DNA of 64,000 nucleotides from an uncultured candidate division Zixibacteria bacterium (GTDB lineage Bacteria; Zixibacteria; MSB-5A5; SM1-73). The position numbers were made by a program, and so were the translations under genes. The stretch is taken from positions 1 through 64,000 of the forward strand of contig CAIVRH010000008.1 in the NCBI GenBank assembly GCA_903908285.1, in the 5' to 3' direction. Below the pieces are notes generated by a model. It was not told the DNA's origin, made no database searches, and worked only from the letters and a program-made list of their open reading frames with translations. Every line of letters begins with the position of its first letter. The first letter of the stretch is position 1. Shown here in pieces: positions 54,278 to 62,676 of this stretch.

Positions 54278-54769
54278 ATGATAAAATCATCAAAAATCAA
54301 AAGTATAAAAGAACTGGTTAAGATACGGAATACATTAAGAAGACAAGGGAGGCTGGTGGTTTTTACCAACGGGTGTTTCGATATTATCCACCGGGGACAT
54401 ATCGAATGCTTGAGAAGAGCGAAATCCTTCGGCGATGTTCTAATCGTGGGTTTAAACAGCGATTCCTCGGTGCGGAAAATCAAAGGAGAAAAAAGACCCA
54501 TCCTCCCGCAAAATGACCGGGCTGAAATTATCGCCTCGCTGGAGATGGTGGATTATGTTTTAATTTTCAGGGAAGAAACACCTTCAAACGTGATTGCTGC
54601 CCTGGTTCCGGATGTTTTGGTAAAAGGAGGAGATTATGTCAAGGGTAATATCGTGGGGAGTAAGATAGTAGAATCCGGCGGCGGCAGGGTAAAAACTGTT
54701 CGGCAGGTTAAGGGAAGATCTACCAATAATATCATCCAGAAAATTGTGAAACGATATGGCCAACTTTAA
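54278..54769 (+). CDS. rfaE2: D-beta-D-heptose 1-phosphate adenylyltransferase (RfaE2)
   Basis: A 163-aa nucleotidyltransferase. VFTNGCFDIIHRGHIECLRRAKSFGD carries the HxGH motif and ADVLVKGGDYVKG/TVRQVKGRSTNN the later ones (PDVLVKGGDY). It makes ADP-heptose from heptose 1-phosphate. In many species it is fused to RfaE1 as HldE; here the two are separate, adjacent genes 40 bases apart. I chose ATG 54278; the frame is open further upstream, overlapping rfaE1, but that extension has no family match. Confidence 0.93.
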   Translation: MIKSSKIKSIKELVKIRNTLRRQGRLVVFTNGCFDIIHRGHIECLRRAKSFGDVLIVGLNSDSSVRKIKGEKRPILPQNDRAEIIASLEMVDYVLIFREETPSNVIAALVPDVLVKGGDYVKGNIVGSKIVESGGGRVKTVRQVKGRSTNNIIQKIVKRYGQL

Positions 54770-54798
54770 ATCTCCTATCTTCCTATAACCTTTCTGGA

Positions 54799-54814
54799 TC
54801 AAGCTGAAGCTTGA
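54799..54814. repeat. Short intergenic palindrome
   Basis: TCAAGCT (54799-54805), GA, AGCTTGA (54808-54814): a 7-bp perfect hairpin after rfaE2. A related TGAAGCTTGAT string occurs at about 63700. No U-tract. Confidence 0.5.
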
Positions 54815-54875
54815 CGATCCCTAAGCATTCCTGATTATATTTTTTACTTACCATCTTAAGTCAGGAAATTTTTGC

Positions 54876-54904
54876 TTGACACCGGACTGAGGAAATGTTA
54901 TCGT
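54876..54904 (+). promoter_or_regulatory. Probable promoter upstream of the small TPR-like gene and pepP
   Basis: TTGACA (54876-54881) and TATCGT (54899-54904) are spaced by 17 bases; the downstream gene starts at 54950. The -35 is perfect; the -10 matches four of six. Confidence 0.55.
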
Positions 54905-54949
54905 TTAAGCGGTTAGTAGGTTCAGGGGGGAAAGCGAGGGAGGAGTTTC

Positions 54950-55240
54950 TTGGAAAAAACATCCCCGGATCATAACGATAATCCTGATTTAAGCTTGGAA
55001 AAGGAAGAAATCAGCACACCTTACTCCCCGGAGCGAAGGGAAAAGAAAAAGGTTTTCTTTTTGACCAAAAGCTTAGCCGAGGTTTACGCCAAACAAAATC
55101 ATATTGCCATGGCATTGGAAGTCTATAGAAGAATGCAGGAGCAGAATCCGGCTAGCCCGGAACTTGAGAAGCGAATGGCTGAGCTGGAAGATAGTCTGTT
55201 AGCCAAAAAGGGTATGAGATTTAAAGAACCGAATACTTAG
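54950..55240 (+). CDS. Small TPR-like hypothetical protein
   Basis: A 96-aa soluble protein. After a polar, probably unstructured N-terminus (about 1-38), FFLTKSLAEVYAKQNHIAMALEVYRRMQEQNPASPELEKRMAELE looks like a single TPR plus a capping helix. Start TTG 54950 lies 10 bases after a GGAGGAG. Related short TPR proteins occur beside pepP in some diderm genomes, but I recognise no named family. Followed 19 bases later by pepP. Confidence 0.7.
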   Translation: MEKTSPDHNDNPDLSLEKEEISTPYSPERREKKKVFFLTKSLAEVYAKQNHIAMALEVYRRMQEQNPASPELEKRMAELEDSLLAKKGMRFKEPNT

Positions 55241-55259
55241 AAGAAGAGGAAGCTACAGC

Positions 55260-56330
55260 ATGAAGAACAGAATCAAAGGTATACAAAAAATTCTGAAGGA
55301 TGAGAACCTGGATGTTTTCTTAATCACATCCCTGCCGCATGTCAGATACCTATCCGGATATACCGGTTCCAATGGTATGATGTTGATTTCCCCGCACTAT
55401 TCCACTTTCCTAACAGACTTTCGTTACCAACAGCAGTCAAAGGAACAAGTGAAGTTCTCCAAAGTAACTATGGTTCAACGGGATCTGTTATCGGGTCTGC
55501 CCGATCTGCCCGGGCTAAAATCCAAAAGAATCAAACTGGGTTTTGAATCCGAACACATAAGCTACAAGGTTTTCCAAAAACTACAAGACCTGCTGCCAGA
55601 TTGTCTATTGGTACCAGTGGATAAAATCGTAGATACCCTGACCATTAAGAAAGACCTTCAGGAGATTGAATACATTACGAAAGCTGCGGAGATTACCGAT
55701 TTGGTCTACTCTGAGATTCTCGGTATCATCAAACCGGGAGTAAGGGAGTTGGATTTGGCTGCAGAAATCGAATACCGGATGAAAGGTTTCGGTTCCTCCA
55801 CCCCATATTACGAGACCATCATAGCTTCGGGAAGAAGAGCGGCGCTTCCCCATGGGATAGCTTCAAACAAAAGAATCCAAAAAGGGGATTTTGTAACCAT
55901 GGACTTTGGCGCTGTGGTGGAAGGTTATACCGCTGATCTTACCAGAACCGTGATGGTGGGAAAAGCCAGTAAAAAACAAAAAATAGTATATAGCACGGTT
56001 TTAAAAGCTCAACAGCATGCTACTGATAAAGTCAGAGCGGGGATCAAAGCTTGCGATTTGGATAAAATAGCCCGGGATATCATCAAAAAAGCCGGTTACA
56101 GTAAATACTTCGGTCATGGTTTGGGGCACGGAATCGGACTTTTAATCCATGATAATCCGGCGATCAATACGACCAACCAGCAGGTTTTGGAATCAGGTAT
56201 GGTTATTACCATTGAACCGGGAATCTATATACCCGATTGGGGCGGGGTGAGAATCGAGGACGATGTTCTGATTACCCCAAAAGGATATCAGGTTTTGACA
56301 CATTCAGAAAGAAACCTGCTTGAGCTTTAA
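55260..56330 (+). CDS. pepP: Xaa-Pro aminopeptidase (M24)
   Basis: A 356-aa metallopeptidase of family M24. N-terminal creatinase-like domain (about 1-125), then the pita-bread domain with MDFGAVVEGYTADLTRT (two Asp ligands), GHGLGHGIGLLIHD (His), TIEPGIYIP (Glu) and GVRIEDDVLIT (Glu). It removes N-terminal residues before proline in peptides. In many genomes this gene precedes efp-accB-accC; here efp is missing between it and accB. Confidence 0.92.
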   Translation: MKNRIKGIQKILKDENLDVFLITSLPHVRYLSGYTGSNGMMLISPHYSTFLTDFRYQQQSKEQVKFSKVTMVQRDLLSGLPDLPGLKSKRIKLGFESEHISYKVFQKLQDLLPDCLLVPVDKIVDTLTIKKDLQEIEYITKAAEITDLVYSEILGIIKPGVRELDLAAEIEYRMKGFGSSTPYYETIIASGRRAALPHGIASNKRIQKGDFVTMDFGAVVEGYTADLTRTVMVGKASKKQKIVYSTVLKAQQHATDKVRAGIKACDLDKIARDIIKKAGYSKYFGHGLGHGIGLLIHDNPAINTTNQQVLESGMVITIEPGIYIPDWGGVRIEDDVLITPKGYQVLTHSERNLLEL

Positions 56331-56453
56331 AAACAACGTACACAGACTCTTTGGGTTAGGATCGTTTTAATTAACATCTCTTATAAGGTTAAATTGTTGA
56401 ATTGAACTAAGAACCTGTTCGCAGACTCAAACCCTCAAACGGAGGGAGAAGTT

Positions 56454-56960
56454 ATGTGGGTATCCAAGATCAGAAAATTGGTAAAGTTGGTGGAAGAATC
56501 CAATATCGGTGAGCTGGAAGTTTCGGGATGGGGGCAGAAGGTGAGGATTTCCAAGAAGCCACCAGAATCGAGAGAGTCTACTTCGGAGAAAGGAACTCCC
56601 ATCATAACCGTTGAGCCTAAAGTCGAGCCGGTGATGACAGTTCCAGTTGCCGTTCCAGTCCCTGCTCCAGCGCCTGTAGTTACCAAAGAGCCGGTAAAAA
56701 TCATCGAGGATACCGACCATTTGATTCCCATAAAATCTCCTATGGTGGGAACGTTTTACCGGGCACCCGCCCCCGATGCCAAACCTTACGTGGAATTGAA
56801 CCAGCAGATAACCAAAGGACAGGTGGTTTGCATCATAGAAGCCATGAAGCTGATGAACGAGATTGAATCGGAGGTAGCAGGACGAGTAGCCAAGATTTTA
56901 GTGGAAAATTCCAAGCCAGTCGAATTTGGGCAGACACTGTTTTTAATCGATCCGGCTTAG
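56454..56960 (+). CDS. accB: Acetyl-CoA carboxylase biotin carboxyl carrier protein
   Basis: A 168-aa BCCP. The N-terminal helical part (WVSKIRKLVKLVEESNIGELEVSGWGQKVRIS), a Pro/Val/Ala-rich hinge (about residues 55-80) and the biotinyl domain with IEAMKLMNEIES (Lys132 biotinylated) are present. It carries CO2 for malonyl-CoA formation in fatty-acid synthesis. The partner accC comes two genes later, after pilT. GGAGGGAGAAG precedes the ATG. Confidence 0.95.
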   Translation: MWVSKIRKLVKLVEESNIGELEVSGWGQKVRISKKPPESRESTSEKGTPIITVEPKVEPVMTVPVAVPVPAPAPVVTKEPVKIIEDTDHLIPIKSPMVGTFYRAPAPDAKPYVELNQQITKGQVVCIIEAMKLMNEIESEVAGRVAKILVENSKPVEFGQTLFLIDPA

Positions 56961-57204
56961 AACGGTATAAAAACGATAATTTCTGTCAGTAGATAAAGAA
57001 GCTTCTCTGGGGGATAAGGAAGTAAAAACACTATTTAAGTGAGGGCATATTATTTGGCGTCAGAATTCAATTAATGCTTGATTTAAGCCGAAGTTATGGG
57101 TAGAAAGTGGCAAGGGGCTTAAACCAATAAATCATTAAAACGGATTAGCCTGGGATTTAGGCTGGATGATCCGGTAATGTCGGTGAATAAAAGGAGGGGG
57201 ATTC

Positions 57205-58335
57205 ATGACGCTAAAACAGATGCTGGAAGAGATGCTTTCTACCAAAGCTTCGGATCTGCATATCCGGATCGGGGTAAAACCCACCTTGCGTATTGATGGA
57301 GTGCTTCGTTCTCTGGAGGATGAACCCGTTTCTCCCCAGAGCATGGAAGAGATAATGAGTCAAATTCTTACCGGGGAACAGAAGAGTAAATTTCTAGAGA
57401 GAAACGAATTGGATTTGGCTTTGAGTGTGTCCAAGATGGGTCGTTTCCGAATCAATTTCTATCGACAAAGGGGAACCGTCGGAGTAGCCATTAGAGCAGT
57501 CAACACTAACATACCTTCTTTTGAGGAGTTGAATCTGCCGCCGGTTTTGAAAAAACTGGCAGATAATCGGAGAGGTTTGATCATACTTACCGGAACCACC
57601 GGAAGCGGAAAATCAACCACCCTGGCGACGATAGTAGATCATATAAACTCCACCCGGGCAGAAAATATTTTAACCATAGAGGATCCGATTGAGTTCATAC
57701 ATCGTAACAAAAAAAGCATTGTCGCCCAGAGGGAAATAGGGGGAGATACCGAATCTTTCGTAACCGCCCTGCGGCATGCCCTCAGGCAGGACCCCGACGT
57801 TATTCTGCTGGGAGAAATAAGAGATTTGGAAACGATGTCCATAGCTCTTACCGCAGCCGATACCGGACACCTGGTGATGAGCACCCTGCATACCTTGAAT
57901 GCTTTAGAGACGGTAAACCGGATCATATCTTTCTTTCCCCCGCACCAGCATCAGCAGATCCGGCTCCTTTTATCGTCGACTTTAAAAGCGGTAGTTTGCC
58001 AGAGGCTTTTACCCAGATCGGATACTCCCGGACGGGTGCCGGCAGTGGAGGTGCTGGTTAACACCGGTTTGGTCAAAGAATATATAGTCGATCCCTTGAA
58101 AACACCCTTGATCCTCGAGCTGATTGAAAGTGGGGCGATCCAGTACGGCATGCAAACTTTTGATCAGTCCATCATGCACCTGTATAAACAGGGAATGATC
58201 TCGTATGAGGAAGCTTTAATTCAAGCCAGCAATCCGGACGATTTTGAGCTGAGGGTCAAAGGGATCACCGGTGCGGCAGATAGAGGATGGCATGAGTATG
58301 AAAAAGCAACCGAGACTAAAGAAAAAAGGAAATGA
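57205..58335 (+). CDS. pilT: Type IV pilus retraction ATPase PilT
   Basis: A 376-aa hexameric ATPase. MTLKQMLEEMLSTKASDLHIRIGVKPTLRIDG at the N-terminus, Walker A GTTGSGKSTT (about residues 132-141), DPDVILLGEIRDLETM (Walker B) and AADTGHLVMSTLHTLNA (His box) are diagnostic. It retracts type IV pili for twitching and DNA uptake; the dprA at 38764 would fit a competence role. It is inserted between accB and accC, an unusual position. GGAGGGGG precedes the ATG. The 244-base leader shows no recognised element. Confidence 0.93.
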   Translation: MTLKQMLEEMLSTKASDLHIRIGVKPTLRIDGVLRSLEDEPVSPQSMEEIMSQILTGEQKSKFLERNELDLALSVSKMGRFRINFYRQRGTVGVAIRAVNTNIPSFEELNLPPVLKKLADNRRGLIILTGTTGSGKSTTLATIVDHINSTRAENILTIEDPIEFIHRNKKSIVAQREIGGDTESFVTALRHALRQDPDVILLGEIRDLETMSIALTAADTGHLVMSTLHTLNALETVNRIISFFPPHQHQQIRLLLSSTLKAVVCQRLLPRSDTPGRVPAVEVLVNTGLVKEYIVDPLKTPLILELIESGAIQYGMQTFDQSIMHLYKQGMISYEEALIQASNPDDFELRVKGITGAADRGWHEYEKATETKEKRK

Positions 58336-58351
58336 AATAAAAGAGGAGTGA

Positions 58352-58372
58352 AGAGTAAAGAGTGCAGAGTAA
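58352..58372 (+). repeat. 7-bp tandem repeat, three units
   Basis: AGAGTAA, AGAGTGC, AGAGTAA directly after pilT; the same consensus as the tract at 30183. Confidence 0.75.
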
Positions 58373-58461
58373 GGATAGCATTGGAAAATTAAAGTTGTAT
58401 CGGAACTGATTGTCGGTGTTATCAACTAAAGTTATATCTTAAAGAATTAGTTGGAGATTTT

Positions 58462-59835
58462 TTGTTTAAAAAAATACTGATTGCCAACCGGGGGGAAATT
58501 GCATTACGCATCATCCGGGCCTGTAAGGAGCTGGGGATTGCGACAGTGGCGGTTTTCTCCGAGGCAGATACCCAATCGCTTCACGTCCGTTTTGCGGACG
58601 AAGATGTCTGTATAGGTCCTGCCAAATCCCAAGAGAGCTACTTAGACCCCAAAAGGATTATCAGTGCGGCGGAGGTTACCAACGCCGACGCCATCCATCC
58701 CGGATACGGGTTTTTAGCGGAGAATTCCGATTTCGCCGAGATATGTGAATCCTGCGACATAAAATTCATCGGTCCGAGCTCGGAAAGCATCAGATTGATG
58801 GGGGACAAATCCTTAGCCAAAAAAACCATGAAAGAAGCGGGCGTTCCGGTCATCCCGGGGAGTGACGGGGTGGTGGAATCGGAAGAGATGGCAATATCTT
58901 TGAGTCAAAGCATCGGATTCCCGGTGATCATAAAGGCTTCATTTGGGGGGGGAGGGAAGGGAATGAGAGTTGCCCATAACGATGCTGAACTGGTAAAGGG
59001 TTACCAGATGGCCAAGTTGGAAGCGGAAGCGGCTTTTGGAAGCCCGGAAGTGTATATCGAAAAGTACATATCCGATCCGAGACATATTGAAATCCAGATA
59101 TTGGGAGACAGCTTTGGAAATGTGGTCCATTTTGGGGAAAGGGATTGCTCCCTGCAGAGAAGGCATCAAAAGCTTTTGGAGGAATCACCTTCTCCGGTAG
59201 TGGATGATCTGCTCAGAGCCAGAATGGGAAGAATAGCGGTAAAGGGTGCCCGTCACGTGAATTATCAAAGCGCCGGCACCATAGAATTTCTTTTGGATCA
59301 AAATAAAAACTTCTACTTCATGGAGATGAACACCCGGATCCAGGTAGAGCATCCGGTTACCGAGGAAATTACCGACGTGGATTTGATCAAAGAACAGATT
59401 CGCATCGCCGGCGGAGAAAAGCTGGGGATTTCGCAGGAGGATATCAAATTCAGAGGACATGCCATCGAGTGCCGAATCAATGCGGAAGATCCCCAGAAGA
59501 ACTTTATGCCGTCTCCGGGGTTGATCACCAGTTTTCATGTCCCGGGGGGGCATGGAATCCGGGTGGATACGCATGCTTACGCCAAATATGTCATCCCGCC
59601 CTATTACGACTCGATGATCGCCAAACTGATTGCTCACGGAAAAAACCGGGAAGAGGCGATTTTGAAAGCCCGAAGAGCTTTGGACGAATTCATCATCGAA
59701 GGAGTCTCCACCACCATCGATTTTCATAAAAAAATCTTGAACGACAAAAGATTCATCAGCGGCCATTTCACCACCGGCTTGATTGATGAAATGCTTAAAG
59801 AGGAATCGCCGGAAGTAGAAAAAGCTTCGAAATAA
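58462..59835 (+). CDS. accC: Biotin carboxylase subunit of acetyl-CoA carboxylase
   Basis: A 457-aa ATP-grasp enzyme. [58 protein letters not shown] (glycine-rich ATP loop), [24 protein letters not shown] and [13 protein letters not shown] are the family signatures. It carboxylates the biotin of AccB using bicarbonate. Start TTG 58462 follows TTGGAGA. The length is standard (about 450 aa). No accA or accD is in the window. Confidence 0.96.
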   Translation: MFKKILIANRGEIALRIIRACKELGIATVAVFSEADTQSLHVRFADEDVCIGPAKSQESYLDPKRIISAAEVTNADAIHPGYGFLAENSDFAEICESCDIKFIGPSSESIRLMGDKSLAKKTMKEAGVPVIPGSDGVVESEEMAISLSQSIGFPVIIKASFGGGGKGMRVAHNDAELVKGYQMAKLEAEAAFGSPEVYIEKYISDPRHIEIQILGDSFGNVVHFGERDCSLQRRHQKLLEESPSPVVDDLLRARMGRIAVKGARHVNYQSAGTIEFLLDQNKNFYFMEMNTRIQVEHPVTEEITDVDLIKEQIRIAGGEKLGISQEDIKFRGHAIECRINAEDPQKNFMPSPGLITSFHVPGGHGIRVDTHAYAKYVIPPYYDSMIAKLIAHGKNREEAILKARRALDEFIIEGVSTTIDFHKKILNDKRFISGHFTTGLIDEMLKEESPEVEKASK

Positions 59836-59887
59836 CTTATTCCGCAGTAAATATCCCGGTGGGTGAATTTTTCAAGTACAAATTAAT

Positions 59888-59916
59888 TTGGTTTTTTTGC
59901 AAAATTTGCTTATACT
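59888..59916 (+). promoter_or_regulatory. Possible promoter of the gcv cluster
   Basis: TTGGTT (59888-59893) and TATACT (59911-59916) are 17 bases apart, about 70 bases before gcvH. The -35 is weak. No glycine-riboswitch pattern is seen in this leader. Confidence 0.45.
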
Positions 59917-59984
59917 TTCGTAGCAGGATAAAGCTGGAGAAGGAAACGGATTTTTAACGCAGTTTAGATTACGGAGGAGGAATC

Positions 59985-60377
59985 GTGGAAGCAAAAGTGG
60001 TAATCAAAGATGACTTAAAGTATACCAAGGAGCATGAATGGCTAAAATTGACCGGGGACGTTGCCACTATGGGCATAACCGATTATGCCCAAAAGGAGCT
60101 GGGAGACGTGGTGTTTGTGGAACTTCCGGAGGTGGGTAGGGAAGTGGAACAGATGAAATCGTTCGGTACCATCGAAGCGGTTAAAGCGGTATCGGATATA
60201 TTCTCTCCGGTCAGCGGTAAGGTGATGGAGATAAATGCCAAATTATCCTCCCAGTCCAACCTGATCAATTCCGATCCGTATGGGGAGGGTTGGATCATAA
60301 AGATTAAGATCAAAAATCCCAAGGAGATCGATACTCTCCTGGCACCAGCGGAATACAGGAAGTTGGTAGGAGGTTAA
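59985..60377 (+). CDS. gcvH: Glycine cleavage system H protein
   Basis: A 130-aa lipoyl carrier. YTKEHEWLKLTGDVATMGITDYAQKELGDVVFVELPEVG is the typical start, and GTIEAVKAVSDIFSPVSGKV contains the lipoylated Lys67. It shuttles the aminomethyl group between the P, T and L proteins. Start GTG 59985 has GGAGGAGG before it. No gcvT or lpd is in the window. Confidence 0.95.
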   Translation: MEAKVVIKDDLKYTKEHEWLKLTGDVATMGITDYAQKELGDVVFVELPEVGREVEQMKSFGTIEAVKAVSDIFSPVSGKVMEINAKLSSQSNLINSDPYGEGWIIKIKIKNPKEIDTLLAPAEYRKLVGG

Positions 60378-60543
60378 AATCGCTATCAAAAATTAATAGT
60401 GAAGAAAAATCCTTAAGGAAAAGTTTCTGCAGAGAATGAATCGAAGTGTTCCTCTTCAGGTAAACAGAACCAAGGCATGTTTTTTAGGATTTAGATCAAG
60501 CTGATGCTGAATGCTCCAAGCTAACCTTTAAAATCAGGATAAT

Positions 60544-61884
60544 ATGAGCTACGTTCCCAATACCGATCAAAATCGAAAAGAGATGTTGGAAAAAATCGGG
60601 GTGAAAGATTTCTCCGAATTGATTTCTGCAATTCCCGGATCAGTCCGACTGAGGGATGAGTTGAAACTTCCACCACCCTTATCCGAATTGGAACTAACCA
60701 AACTGTTGGGTGAGCTGGCCCGCTTGAACGTTAACACCGAAAAGATGATCTGTTTTCTGGGGGGGGGAGCCTACGATCACTTCATTCCCGCCATCGTAGA
60801 TCAGATCATATCCCGCTCCGAATTCTATACCGCCTATACTCCCTACCAGGCAGAGGTAAGTCAGGGGACGCTGCAGAGCATCTATGAGTTTCAATCGTTA
60901 ATCTGCGAGCTGACCGGCATGGATGTGGCGAATGCATCCATGTATGACGGAGCCACCGCTGCCGCAGAGGCGGCTCTTTTGGCGCATGCTCACACAGGAA
61001 GAAGCGAGATTTTGGTGGCAGGGTCTTTAAATCCCAATTACCGGGAAGTATTGGATACTTATTGCGGCTCGATTAAAATGAAAGTAAATACGCTACCATT
61101 GGAGGAGGGGTTGATAGATTTGGAAGCAGCCCAAAAGAAGCTATCCGAAAAGGCGGCATGTGTGATCATTCAGACCCCGAATTTCTTCGGACTTTTGGAA
61201 AATATCTTAAAGATTGAACCCCTGGTTCACTCCCAGGGCGCTCTTTTGGTATTGGTATGCGATCCGATCTCTTTGGGTATTTTAAAAACACCTAAAGAGT
61301 ATAATGCAGATATAGCCGTGGGGGAAGGACAGGCTATGGGAAACAGCCTTTCATTGGGAGGACCCTATTTGGGATATTTTGCGGTTAAACAGGATCTGTT
61401 GAGAAGGATGCCCGGAAGGATCGTAGGAGTAACTACCGATGCTGAAGGAAGAAGGGGTTTTGTCTTAACCCTGCAAACCCGGGAACAGCACATCCGGAGA
61501 GAAAAAGCTACTTCCAATATATGCACCAACCAAGCTTTGTGCGCTCTCTCCGCTTGTATTTATCTTTCCATCTTAGGTAAATCGGGGATAAAAGAAGTGG
61601 CGGAGTTGTGCATGCAAAAAAGCCACTATGCGTTGGATCAATTGACTAAAATCGATGGCTGCAAGAAGAAATTCAATGCTCCTTTTTTCAAAGAGTTTGT
61701 GCTGGAGACATCCATACCTACCAAGAAAATCGTCAAATCTCTGCTTAAGAAAAATATCCTGGCAGGGATCGATTTAAGCCTTTTTGACCGGAAATGGAAA
61801 AATCAGCTGTTGGTAAGCGTGACCGAAAAAAGGACTAAAGAGGAGATCGATTATTTCGTGGGGGAGTTGAGAAAATTGGCATAA
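60544..61884 (+). CDS. gcvPA: Glycine decarboxylase subunit 1 (P-protein alpha)
   Basis: A 446-aa subunit of the split-type P protein. YVPNTDQNRKEMLEKIGVKDFSELI, CFLGGGAYDHFIPAIVDQI, FYTAYTPYQAEVSQGTLQSIYEFQSLI and LTGMDVANASMYDGATAAAEAA are diagnostic; RRGFVLTLQTREQHIRREKATSNICTNQ lies near the C-terminus. With GcvPB it decarboxylates glycine using PLP. GcvPB starts at 63771, with three genes between. The 166-base gap upstream carries no clear riboswitch. Confidence 0.95.
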   Translation: MSYVPNTDQNRKEMLEKIGVKDFSELISAIPGSVRLRDELKLPPPLSELELTKLLGELARLNVNTEKMICFLGGGAYDHFIPAIVDQIISRSEFYTAYTPYQAEVSQGTLQSIYEFQSLICELTGMDVANASMYDGATAAAEAALLAHAHTGRSEILVAGSLNPNYREVLDTYCGSIKMKVNTLPLEEGLIDLEAAQKKLSEKAACVIIQTPNFFGLLENILKIEPLVHSQGALLVLVCDPISLGILKTPKEYNADIAVGEGQAMGNSLSLGGPYLGYFAVKQDLLRRMPGRIVGVTTDAEGRRGFVLTLQTREQHIRREKATSNICTNQALCALSACIYLSILGKSGIKEVAELCMQKSHYALDQLTKIDGCKKKFNAPFFKEFVLETSIPTKKIVKSLLKKNILAGIDLSLFDRKWKNQLLVSVTEKRTKEEIDYFVGELRKLA

Positions 61885-61894
61885 GGGATTCATC

Positions 61895-62218
61895 ATGAAG
61901 GAGCAAATTATAAGTACGATTATAAATTTAGAAAAAATGTGTACTAAGTATGGAGTTGAACTGGTGAAAAATCAGAAAAAATCAAAGCCAATGACCAAAA
62001 AAGAGTCGAAGTTTGTATTCCTTTGTTCAACTCAAAATTTTACATATGCTGATTTTATAAAAACGACTTTAGAAAAGAATAATATACCGTGTCTTATTAA
62101 AAGTGTAGGAGGTTCAATTTATCCTTTTATTCCAGAACAACGCCCCGAAATATTTGTTCTAGAAGAGAACTATGAAGAAAGTAAAAAGATTAAAGATCAA
62201 TTGATAGATAATATATGA
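61895..62218 (+). CDS. DUF2007-like small protein
   Basis: A 107-aa protein, more AT-rich than its neighbours. FVFLCSTQNFTYADFIKTTLEKNNIPCLIKSVGG followed by PEIFVLEENYEESKKIKDQL fits the DUF2007/putative signal-transducing fold (a ferredoxin-like domain with the IPCLI edge). It lies 10 bases after gcvPA and is presumably co-transcribed. Its C-terminal core resembles the next gene. Function unknown. Confidence 0.7.
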   Translation: MKEQIISTIINLEKMCTKYGVELVKNQKKSKPMTKKESKFVFLCSTQNFTYADFIKTTLEKNNIPCLIKSVGGSIYPFIPEQRPEIFVLEENYEESKKIKDQLIDNI

Positions 62219-62280
62219 TTAGGTCAGAACTGTTATGAAATAGAGTTTCAGAGGATTCAGAGATCTCGGAGGGGATTTTT

Positions 62281-62640
62281 ATGCCTTTCTGCCCTTTATG
62301 TAAATCCGAATATAGCGCCGGCACCAAAAGGTGCCCGGACTGTGAGGTTGATCTCCTAGAAGAGCTTCCCGAGGAGTTAGAATCGAATGATTCGGAGGAG
62401 GAGTTACCCGAAAATCTGGTCCTGCTGTACCGCACGCGTAATAAGGTATATGCTGAGTTTTTAAAGGAGACTCTGGAAAATAGCGACATACCATGTTACC
62501 TGAAGACATCCGGGAGTTTTTTGGAAGAGGGTCTGGGATATGTCACCAAAAAGAAGGGGGGATATAAAATCTACGTTCCCGAAGATAAATATGAGGAGAG
62601 TATAGCCATAAAGGAACAAACCGTCAGCGACTTAGAATAA
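62281..62640 (+). CDS. Zinc-ribbon plus DUF2007 small protein
   Basis: A 119-aa protein. CPLCKSEYSAGTKRCPDC (two CxxC pairs, Cys4 at about residues 4, 7, 18, 21) is a zinc ribbon; after an acidic linker, LVLLYRTRNKVYAEFLKETLENSDIPCYLKTSG and GYKIYVPEDKYEESIAIKEQ form a DUF2007 domain related to the preceding gene. Such proteins are common in uncultured FCB-type genomes but have no known role. AGGGGATTTTT is the leader before ATG 62281. Confidence 0.8.
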   Translation: MPFCPLCKSEYSAGTKRCPDCEVDLLEELPEELESNDSEEELPENLVLLYRTRNKVYAEFLKETLENSDIPCYLKTSGSFLEEGLGYVTKKKGGYKIYVPEDKYEESIAIKEQTVSDLE

Positions 62641-62676
62641 CGGAATGAAAGATTACCAGTCAAAAAGGAGGATAAG

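Noticed and set aside
56961-57204. Cyclic-di-GMP riboswitch before pilT
   Set aside because: A small AGCCT/AGGCT stem is there, but the conserved c-di-GMP aptamer motifs are not recognisable.
59836-60543. Glycine riboswitch upstream of gcvH or gcvPA
   Set aside because: Neither leader shows the conserved tandem aptamer cores that I would expect; the gcvH leader is only about 70 nt.
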